From an uncultured Asticcacaulis sp. (lineage in GTDB: Bacteria; Pseudomonadota; Alphaproteobacteria; Caulobacterales; Caulobacteraceae): DNA of 31,891 nt. This document shows positions 17,137-23,631 of this stretch, in pieces; position 1 is the stretch's first letter; every line of letters starts with the position of its first letter. Where the stretch lies: positions 1 through 31,891 of the forward strand of contig CAMLPZ010000014.1 of NCBI GenBank assembly GCA_946482045.1, read 5' to 3'. The position numbers and the translations under genes are program-made. A model generated the notes under the pieces. The model made no database searches. It was not told the origin of the DNA and saw nothing but the letters and a program-made list of their open reading frames with translations.

Positions 17137-18513
17137 ATGAGCGACAACGCACTTGTTAATGCTGACAAAACAGAAATCGCTGTCGACCTCGACGGCCGTC
17201 TCTCCGTGCAGGACGACCCGCGCCGGGACATAAGAAACGGTGTCATCTTCGTGATTGCCTTCTTCTTGATCTTTGTCGGTCTGGCGGCGATCATACGTGT
17301 CGATGCGGCCATCTACTCGCAGGGTTCGATCGTCGTGAGTGGATCGCGGCAGCAGGTCCAGCACCGCGAGGGTGGTGTCATCACCGCGGTGAAGGTGCGC
17401 GAAGGCGATTTTGTCAAACAAGGTCAGGTGCTGATTGAACTCGCCGGCGATAATACCGAAGCCAACGCCCTGGCGCTGAAGTCCGAATATATCAAGCTGA
17501 TGATCACCCAGGCCCGCCTGCTGGCGGAAATGAAGCGTGCGTCCAGTTTCTCCGAGCCTCCGGAGCTGAAAATGTTCACCGGCGCTGATCGGGTGCTGGT
17601 CGAGAACGAAATGACGACGCAGCGCCAGGCCATGGCCCTGCGCTACCGCGAAATCGCCGACCAGGTGACGGTTCTCAGCAAGCGTCGGAACCAGACCCAG
17701 GAACTGATCGCCGGTGCCCAGAAGCAACTGCAAGCGAACGAACGGCGCAAGGCTTTAGCCGGTGACGAACTGGCAAGTGTCGAATCGCTGGAGGCCAGGG
17801 GTTACGCGCCCAAGACGCGGGTGCGTCAGTTGCAGCAATCGATCGCAGGCATGGAATCCGACAATGCCGGCCTCACCGCCGACATGCGCCGCAACTCCGC
17901 CAGTATTACAGAGTTGGCGGCGCAGGAAAATGCGATCCGCAGTCAGGCCGCGGCGCAGATCGTCCAGCAGCTGGAGCAGATCAGCAGCCGCCTCAGCGAG
18001 GTCGCCCCGGGCATGACTTCTGCGACGGAGCAGTTGGGCCGCACGACCGTCAAGGCGACGGCGACCGGCCGTGTCGTCGGCCTGGCGGTGCACAACGCCG
18101 GAGCCGTCGTCACGCCGGGTCAGGTCATGCTGGAAATCGTTCCTGACGATGCGCCGCTGATCATCGAAGCCATGATCGACGCGAAGGACGGCGACGATGT
18201 CCGGCCGCAGCAGGAAGCTCAGATTCGCTTCAGCGCTATCCAGGAGCGCGACCTGCCGATCATGAAGGGCAAGGTGCTCAAGATTTCCGCCGATACTTTC
18301 CAGGACCCGAAAACAGGCGTGCATTTCTATAAGGCGCAAGTTGAAGTCAGCCCACAGGCGGTCAGCGAGATTTCCAAGGTGCGCGGCATGACGGACGTGC
18401 TCAAGCCTGGCCTGCCCGTGGAAATCATTGTGCCTCTGCGCAAGCGCACGATACTGGGCTATCTTTTCGAGCCTCTGAACCAGACCTTCTGGCGCAGCTT
18501 CCGGGAGCACTAG
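17137..18513 (+). CDS. type I secretion membrane fusion protein (HlyD/PrtE family)
   Basis: Periplasmic adaptor linking the ABC transporter to an outer-membrane TolC-like channel. It has 458 residues, typical for the family. A short cytoplasmic start is followed by one membrane helix (NGVIFVIAFFLIFVGLAAII, about residues 34-53) and the lipoyl-like half with REGGVITAVKVREGDFVKQG. A long alpha-helical hairpin spans roughly residues 100-290. The beta-barrel part includes ATATGRVVGLAVHNAGAVVT, and the typical end is RTILGYLFEPLNQTFW. The Shine-Dalgarno is weak. Two palindromic repeats separate it from the transporter. No TolC homologue is encoded in the window. Confidence 0.93.
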   Translation: MSDNALVNADKTEIAVDLDGRLSVQDDPRRDIRNGVIFVIAFFLIFVGLAAIIRVDAAIYSQGSIVVSGSRQQVQHREGGVITAVKVREGDFVKQGQVLIELAGDNTEANALALKSEYIKLMITQARLLAEMKRASSFSEPPELKMFTGADRVLVENEMTTQRQAMALRYREIADQVTVLSKRRNQTQELIAGAQKQLQANERRKALAGDELASVESLEARGYAPKTRVRQLQQSIAGMESDNAGLTADMRRNSASITELAAQENAIRSQAAAQIVQQLEQISSRLSEVAPGMTSATEQLGRTTVKATATGRVVGLAVHNAGAVVTPGQVMLEIVPDDAPLIIEAMIDAKDGDDVRPQQEAQIRFSAIQERDLPIMKGKVLKISADTFQDPKTGVHFYKAQVEVSPQAVSEISKVRGMTDVLKPGLPVEIIVPLRKRTILGYLFEPLNQTFWRSFREH

Positions 18514-18594
18514 TCCCTTGAGATAAAGACTCGAGCATGACGATGTCTTCGTCTGAACGGTCATATGCCTAGACCTTGCTCAGAAAGGTTCGCA

Positions 18595-19590
18595 ATGAAG
18601 AGGATGGTGCTGAGCGGTTTGGGCATTGTGATCCTGTCGCTTGTGCCTCCGTCGGCGCGGCCTGAGCCCGGCGACATGACGTTCGCGCTACCTATTGCGT
18701 GCACGCTGGGCGAAACCTGCGTGATCCAGCAGTACTTTGATCACGACCCAAGCGCTGGAGTCGCGGATTACCGCTGTGGCTCGCAAACCTATGACGGACA
18801 CGATGGCACGGATTTTCGCATTCCGGATCAGGCCATCCTGACGCGGGGCGTGCCGGTTATGGCCGCCGCCGATGGCTTTATTGTCGGCGTCCGAGACGGC
18901 GAGCCGGATGCGACAGGTTCGGGTTATGATCAGGCTGCGGTAAAGGATAAAGAGTGCGGAAACGGGGTCGTCATCCGCCACGCAAACGGATGGGAAACTC
19001 AGTATTGCCACATGCGCAAAGGGTCCATCCGCGTCAGGAGCAACGCCATTGTCAAGGCGGGGACCGTGCTGGGCTTTGTTGGGCAATCAGGCATGGCCGA
19101 ATTTCCGCACCTGCATTTTTCGCTTCGCCACAAGGGCGAGAAGATCGACCCGTTCTTCAACCAGGCGGCCTGCATTGCCGAGGCGTCCCTGGCCGGATCG
19201 AAATGGCGCCCGCGGGATCAGAAGGCACTGGCCTATCGTGAGGCTTTTGTCCTCAATACCGGTTTCACGACCGCTGCTATGGAGATGAGCGATATAGAAA
19301 AGGCCGGCTTGCCGGAGCCCACCGCCGATGCCGCGGCGATTATCGCCTATGTCCGCACCATAGGCCTGCGCGCCGGCGATACCCAGAGCCTCACCGTTAC
19401 GGATCCGGCGGGTGCGGTGATGAGCAACAGCACCTTACCGGCGCTGGATCGTAACAAGGCGCAATATCTGCTTTATAGTGGCCGCAAGCGGCCGCCGGGT
19501 GGGTGGGTGAAGGGGCAGTATTCCGCGCGCTATACGCTCAAGCGGCAGGGGCGCGTGGTTGCGGAAAAGGCCTTCAGCTTCACGCTCTAA
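18595..19590 (+). CDS. secreted M23 (LytM-type) metallopeptidase
   Basis: Zinc peptidase of the M23 family, which usually cuts peptidoglycan cross-links. I choose ATG 18595 (AAAGG 6 bases upstream), giving 331 residues and a signal peptide MKRMVLSGLGIVILSLVPPS. All active-site residues are visible: HxxxD as His69/Asp73 (DGHDGTDF), a catalytic His139 (QYCHM) and HxH as His172/His174 (PHLHFS). The catalytic domain covers about residues 45-190. Beyond it lies a C-terminal beta-rich extension of about 140 residues that I do not recognise. It follows the secretion adaptor on the same strand and ends at a strong terminator. It may open peptidoglycan for the export apparatus; that role is inference. 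Confidence 0.9.
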   Translation: MKRMVLSGLGIVILSLVPPSARPEPGDMTFALPIACTLGETCVIQQYFDHDPSAGVADYRCGSQTYDGHDGTDFRIPDQAILTRGVPVMAAADGFIVGVRDGEPDATGSGYDQAAVKDKECGNGVVIRHANGWETQYCHMRKGSIRVRSNAIVKAGTVLGFVGQSGMAEFPHLHFSLRHKGEKIDPFFNQAACIAEASLAGSKWRPRDQKALAYREAFVLNTGFTTAAMEMSDIEKAGLPEPTADAAAIIAYVRTIGLRAGDTQSLTVTDPAGAVMSNSTLPALDRNKAQYLLYSGRKRPPGGWVKGQYSARYTLKRQGRVVAEKAFSFTL

Positions 19591-19628
19591 CAAAAAACCG
19601 GCGGATTGGGTCCGCCGGTTTCTTTTTA
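19591..19628. terminator. bidirectional terminator between M23 peptidase and mini-RTX gene
   Basis: An 11-base stem (19595-19605 with 19611-19621) and 5-base loop, with an A run on the left and a T run on the right. It works for the plus-strand secretion operon and, read on the minus strand, for the convergent RTX gene whose stop is at 19658. Confidence 0.88.
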
Positions 19629-19657
19629 AGATGCTGTACGAATTTTAGATCGACGCT

Positions 19658-20230
19658 CTAGAAAATGAAGTCGCTGGCCGAGACCGAAGCAACGCCCTTC
19701 AGGAAGACGCTGGTGTTGCCGAATTCGATCATCGTGCCGCCATCGACGTGGCTGATATCGAGCTTGCTGAACTTGGTATGGGCCATGGTCAGGTCGATCT
19801 TATCACCCGTCGTGAAGTCGGCGATGCGGTCGTCACCGTCATTACGGTCGAACGCGAAGATGTCGTTGCCGGCACCGCCCGAAAGCAGATCGTTACCGTC
19901 GCCACCACGGATGTAGTCATCGCCGGCGTCGGCCGAGATACGGTCGTCGCCCTTGCCGCCAAACAGGACGTCGTTGCCGTCGCGGCCCCAAATGATGTCC
20001 TCGCCCTTGCCGGCAAAAATCCAGTCGTCGCCTTTGCCGGCAGTCAGGTTGTCGTTCCCCTTGCCGCCAAAGACAACGTCGTTGCCGGTGCCGGCGTTGA
20101 TCACGTCGTCGCCCTTGCCAGCGATAACCAGGTCATCACCCGTAGTAGCCGTCAGGTTGTCGCTCAGCTTGGTGCCGACGAGAAGATTCAAATTGCTCAG
20201 CTTGCCGAGCAGATTAAGCAGTAAAGACAT
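19658..20230 (-). CDS. RTX-only calcium-binding mini-protein
   Basis: A protein of 190 residues made almost only of about eleven glycine/aspartate nonapeptide repeats (residues about 29-130, such as GKGDDVINA, GTGNDVVFG, GDGNDLLSG) that bind calcium in a parallel beta-roll. A C-terminal region of about 60 residues ends FLKGVASVSASDFIF. There is no catalytic domain. The N-terminus (MSLLLNLLGKLSNLNLL) is leucine-rich but does not look like a cleavable signal, fitting type I secretion through the C-terminus. The start has AGGGA 7 bases upstream. It converges on the type I secretion genes, and a partner with the same C-terminal motif lies at 30457-31008. A role in an extracellular matrix is inferred. 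Confidence 0.9.
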   Translation of the reverse strand: MSLLLNLLGKLSNLNLLVGTKLSDNLTATTGDDLVIAGKGDDVINAGTGNDVVFGGKGNDNLTAGKGDDWIFAGKGEDIIWGRDGNDVLFGGKGDDRISADAGDDYIRGGDGNDLLSGGAGNDIFAFDRNDGDDRIADFTTGDKIDLTMAHTKFSKLDISHVDGGTMIEFGNTSVFLKGVASVSASDFIF

Positions 20231-20398
20231 GCAATTCCCTCATTTATGTTCGCCCGCCCCCAGGGCCTGAAGAAACCACGTGTTTCTGTCCTGTAAGGGC
20301 CTGTGCGGCTTGATGCAAAACGCGTGCTACAGTTGGTGGGCCGGAACGTCTCGGAAAAGGACAATCCCCACTTGGCAAAGGGGCTTTGCGACAGAGCA

Positions 20399-20435
20399 AA
20401 CCTGCCGCAGGGGCGATATGCTGTTGCGGCAGGTT
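20399..20435. other. strong unexplained hairpin upstream of mini-RTX gene
   Basis: A perfect 11-base inverted repeat (AACCTGCCGCA 20399-20409, TGCGGCAGGTT 20425-20435) with a 15-base loop. No T run follows on either strand, so it is not a standard terminator. It may be an operator, a leader structure or part of a small RNA. Confidence 0.5.
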
Positions 20436-20863
20436 GGAAGGACAATCGGCGTCCGGCGAAACGGATGCGCAGACCGCGTCCCAATCCTTCGGTGGTCCAG
20501 AAATGAAACAACAGTGACCCGGGAATTGTCCCGGCCTTGTTCACATGGCCAGACAAGACACGGTTACATAGTGCGTTCCCGACCGATGCATCGTCGCATT
20601 TTCATCACATATCTTGCCAATGTTGCATGGAAGGAGAGGCGGCGGCCAACGGCCGCGCAATCATTTGCAAAGTGTCCCTGTCGCTTGCAAAACAAACCAC
20701 ACAGCGCGTTATGGTGGTGGCTGAATACCCATGACTGCTTGGCATACAACGATTTCAGGCAATCAACTCGCTGGAGTGAAGTCTTTACCCCTTACTCTTG
20801 AGGTGACAGTGTTACGGCGTCCGCGACTGTCGTGGGACAACCATTCGCGTAATGGCATAACAA

Positions 20864-20894
20864 TTGCTCGTCTGTCTGTGGGCAAACTTATAAT
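20864..20894 (+). promoter_or_regulatory. candidate promoter for the 54-residue membrane protein
   Basis: A perfect TATAAT (20889-20894) lies 17 bases before the start codon, with TTGCTC (20864-20869) 19 bases upstream of it. The expected transcript start near 20901 would leave a leader of only about 11 bases that still holds the Shine-Dalgarno. Spacing is slightly long. Confidence 0.4.
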
Positions 20895-20911
20895 AAAGGC
20901 CAGGGAGTACC

Positions 20912-21076
20912 ATGGACAACGAAGTATTCATGTTCAAATCCGCTCCGATAAGCGGGATCGTTTTCGACACCCTCATCTTTTCCGTATTTGTGACGATCGT
21001 GGCAGGCATCATCGGCTGCGTCGCCATCCTGAATGCGATCGACTCCAAGGTGCGGCTAAAACCGGCTGCGCACTGA
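20912..21076 (+). CDS. 54-residue single-pass membrane protein, unknown function
   Basis: A small gene with an excellent AGGGAG Shine-Dalgarno 5 bases before the ATG. The product starts MDNEVFMFKSAPISG and has one hydrophobic stretch at about residues 16-41 (including DTLIFSVFVTIVAGIIGCVA). It ends in a positively charged tail with DSKVRLKPAAH. Charge distribution suggests one inner-membrane helix with the C-terminus in the cytoplasm. It converges on the glycosyltransferase gene. No family is recognised; the start signals and the helix are the evidence that it is real. Confidence 0.6.
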   Translation: MDNEVFMFKSAPISGIVFDTLIFSVFVTIVAGIIGCVAILNAIDSKVRLKPAAH

Positions 21077-21111
21077 CGGCCAGGGCGATAACCCTGAGTC
21101 ATTTCTGACGA

Positions 21112-21166
21112 GTGAAAATAAGAAGGGCCGTTGCGGCGGAAGACATGTCTCCAGCCGCAACGGCCC
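21112..21166 (-). terminator. Rho-independent terminator after the glycosyltransferase gene
   Basis: A perfect 13-base GC-rich stem (21125-21137 with 21154-21166) whose loop contains the palindrome AGACATGTCT. Read on the minus strand it is followed by TTCTTATTTTC. It ends the Wzc-Wzy-glycosyltransferase transcript 21 bases after the stop and may also slow the convergent small gene. Confidence 0.82.
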
Positions 21167-21186
21167 CTACTTTGTCGCGGGAAGGA

Positions 21187-22296
21187 TTAAGCCGATACCG
21201 GCTGATCCACGGGCTCCAGTCTATTGGTGCCAAGCGATTGATAGACACCGATCGTCTTCTCGGCGACATTCGACCAGGTCAGGAAATTACCTTTGTCCAC
21301 AATGTATTCGTGCGGATTTTCGATGCCGTGCGTAAGCTTGGCCGCAATGGCATTTATGTCGTTCGGATTGACGAAATGATGACCGGGCAGCGGCATGTCC
21401 TTGTTTTCAGGAATATCGCTGATCAGCACCGAGCATCCCTGGCTAATGGCTTCGAGTGTCGCGTTCGATGAGCCTTCATGCAGGGAAACGTTCACATACA
21501 GGGCGCTGCGCTTCAGCAAGCCCGGCACTGTGGAGCGCGGTACGCGGCCCAGCAGCTTGACCTTGTCGTTGAGCAGAGGGCGGAGCTGTTCCGCATAGGG
21601 CGCGTCGTCCAGGCCGCCGGCGATGACAAGATCGTAGTCAGGATGACTTTCGCTCAAACGGTTAAACGCGTTCACCAGGTTGATCACGTTCTTTTGGTAT
21701 GTCACGCGACCGACGGAAAGAATGAATGGGCGGTCGGAGGTCAGGGGCAGGTTCGCGTCAGTTACGATGGCCGGGTCCAGCGCATTTGGTATCATATGGA
21801 CATTCTTCCGGATGCCGCGCTTGGCAAGCCGCTCGCTGAGGGCAGGCGTCACGGAAATGACGGCATCGGCGAAGCGGAGCTGCCATTCCGCGAACAGGAA
21901 GCCCAACCGGCCAAGAACGCCCCACTTGTTGAGGATGTAGTCGGCCGATCCATAGCGGACGACGGTCTTGCAGCCGAGGATCTTGTAGATCAGAAGGAAC
22001 ACCGCCGATCCCAGGCCCTGAAGGTGAACAACGTCGGGGCGTATCTTCAATACCTGGTAGATCGCATACAGATAATAGCCGATCTTGTCGGTATTCAGGA
22101 ACTTGACGGCCGGCGACGCCAGGAGCTGGACACCCCTGTACTGTTCACCCTTGATATATTGCCGCAGTCCCATGACCGTTACGTCATAGCCGGCGGCGGC
22201 CATCAAAGGGAAAAGCGCCTCGGCGTTCTTCTCGGCGCCACCTTCGACGTCGGGAATGCCGCGCGCTCCGATAACCAGTACTTTTTTAGACTGCAT
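21187..22296 (-). CDS. glycosyltransferase family 4
   Basis: A 369-residue retaining GT-B glycosyltransferase that should add a sugar to the lipid-linked repeat unit on the cytoplasmic face. The N-terminal domain opens VLVIGARGIPDVEGGAEKNA, a loop typical of GT4 enzymes. The C-terminal domain has FILSVGRVTYQKNVINLVNA and the E-x7-E nucleotide-sugar motif in HEGSSNATLEAISQG. It overlaps the polymerase gene by 11 bases, with AGGGG upstream of the start, so the two are translationally coupled. It is the last gene before a terminator. Donor sugar is unknown. Confidence 0.92.
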   Translation of the reverse strand: MQSKKVLVIGARGIPDVEGGAEKNAEALFPLMAAAGYDVTVMGLRQYIKGEQYRGVQLLASPAVKFLNTDKIGYYLYAIYQVLKIRPDVVHLQGLGSAVFLLIYKILGCKTVVRYGSADYILNKWGVLGRLGFLFAEWQLRFADAVISVTPALSERLAKRGIRKNVHMIPNALDPAIVTDANLPLTSDRPFILSVGRVTYQKNVINLVNAFNRLSESHPDYDLVIAGGLDDAPYAEQLRPLLNDKVKLLGRVPRSTVPGLLKRSALYVNVSLHEGSSNATLEAISQGCSVLISDIPENKDMPLPGHHFVNPNDINAIAAKLTHGIENPHEYIVDKGNFLTWSNVAEKTIGVYQSLGTNRLEPVDQPVSA

Positions 22297-23611
22297 AGCT
22301 CATGCCCCTAATTCTTAGTTCTTTGGCTTGCGCATAATAGCGCACTGTCAGGCCGCACATCAGACCATAAAGGATAACACCCTCGATATTAACATTAGGC
22401 ATAGTTGACAAGGTTAACAGAAGATAGCTGATGTGTAGGGATGTTAATACAATTCTATATTTTGGAAGTGCATTAACAGAATAGTAAATCATGGTTAACA
22501 TGCTGGCTATAGTTAGCGCAACACCTACCGCCCCATACTCATAAATATACGATATGAACATGTTGTGGGCGTATTTTTCAAAGACGCCCCGCCACGCATC
22601 CGGGCCGAACCCGATGAACGGCGTCAAGCCTTTTCCTTCCGCCGCCGCGTGCAGATACCCGGCCCACAATTGCAGGCGGCCGGACAGAAACTGACGTTCG
22701 GGCGTGGTGAATTCACTGGGCATCTTGTCGAGAAGAGAGATCTTGTCGGCGATCAGCAGAAGTTCGCCGAACCGGTCCTGGTTCATAGTGAACAGGACGG
22801 TCACTCCGGCTATACCTGCCGTGATCAGTCCTCCACGTATCAGCCAGGTCGTCGACTGACGCTTGACTTGGATGGAGGAAACCAGGAAGGCCGCGAACAT
22901 GGGCAAGGCCGCCAGGAGCGACGTCCGGTAATTACACAGAATGATTGAAACCAGACTGATCGTGCACCACAGGAGCTTTGTCCGGAAGGAAATCTCCCGA
23001 TTGGCGACGGTCAGGACCATTAGCGCCAACGGAATCATCGAGAAGGTGGCTTCGTGAACATAGCCGCCGATATAACTGACCGAGCCGTCACCTTCGGTCG
23101 CCTTAAACTGCCCTGTGGCCAGAGAGATTGCCTGGAAAAGCAGTGGGACGACGAAACACTTGCTCAGGACGGTAAAGTTGAAGCGGTCGTCGTCCGGCAA
23201 CAGGAAAACGGCGACAACGATCGAGAAGAACAGTATCTGGCGGATTATCGTATTCGCCAGACCCATGACCTGCATGTTCAGCATGCCGCTGATAATCACC
23301 AGGACAGAGAAGATGTAGAATATCGCCAGGTATTTCAGTTGAAAGATCTTGCGGCCCAAGGCCACGACGCCGGCCACCATGAAGAGGATGGTCGACAAAG
23401 CGTTGATGCTCTGGCCGGCGACGATCGGCACGATCGTAAAGACGTGCAGAAAATTCAGCACATAGCGTAGGAGGATCAAGAGGAATAGGAAGCGCAGGGG
23501 CGTGCTGAGCGGTCGCGTTACCCCAAGCCATACCAGAAAGAGCAGGACTAAGATGCCTACTGCTAATTCTGGAAACCCCAACATGGGGGCTCTGGCGACG
23601 ATATCTTCCAT
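22286..23611 (-). CDS. Wzy-type polysaccharide polymerase (O-antigen ligase family)
   Basis: A 441-residue protein with about ten to twelve membrane segments, expected to polymerise undecaprenyl-linked repeat units in the periplasm. A long periplasmic loop around residues 280-345 includes SGRLQLWAGYLHAAAEGKG and GFGPDAWRGVFEKYAHNMFI, the His-containing Wzy_C/ligase signature. It lies 20 bases downstream of the second Wzc-like gene and overlaps the glycosyltransferase. Its 3' part is strikingly AT-rich (about 25% GC over 22441-22500 by my count) compared with its neighbours, which may show a mosaic origin. Polymerase rather than ligase is inferred from the Wzx/Wzc company. Confidence 0.88.
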   Translation of the reverse strand: MEDIVARAPMLGFPELAVGILVLLFLVWLGVTRPLSTPLRFLFLLILLRYVLNFLHVFTIVPIVAGQSINALSTILFMVAGVVALGRKIFQLKYLAIFYIFSVLVIISGMLNMQVMGLANTIIRQILFFSIVVAVFLLPDDDRFNFTVLSKCFVVPLLFQAISLATGQFKATEGDGSVSYIGGYVHEATFSMIPLALMVLTVANREISFRTKLLWCTISLVSIILCNYRTSLLAALPMFAAFLVSSIQVKRQSTTWLIRGGLITAGIAGVTVLFTMNQDRFGELLLIADKISLLDKMPSEFTTPERQFLSGRLQLWAGYLHAAAEGKGLTPFIGFGPDAWRGVFEKYAHNMFISYIYEYGAVGVALTIASMLTMIYYSVNALPKYRIVLTSLHISYLLLTLSTMPNVNIEGVILYGLMCGLTVRYYAQAKELRIRGMSYAV

Positions 23612-23631
23612 AACAATCTGGATCCCTGGCC

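Larger units (their letters stand above)
20231..20911. other. long gene-free region between mini-RTX gene and small membrane protein
   Basis: Open frames here lack family signals and good starts, so I regard the 681 bases as non-coding. It must contain the minus-strand promoter and leader of the mini-RTX gene. A perfect 11-base hairpin lies at 20399-20435, flanked by two copies of GGACAATC. A candidate plus-strand promoter lies at the right end. Confidence 0.5.

Noticed and set aside
19800..20150. Regular repeat spacing resembling a CRISPR array
   Set aside because: The period is 27 bases, equal to nonapeptide codons, units are variable and in frame within a gene; there are no spacers or cas genes.
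19748..20224. Plus-strand open frame with valine/alanine-rich repeats
   Set aside because: It is the antisense shadow of the RTX repeats; periodic Gly-Asp codons read backwards give repeated Val-Val-Ala. The same happens at 30598-31029.
20280..20801. 173-residue plus-strand open frame upstream of the mini-RTX gene
   Set aside because: No Shine-Dalgarno, many Cys/Trp/Arg residues typical of random translation, and it spans a strong hairpin.
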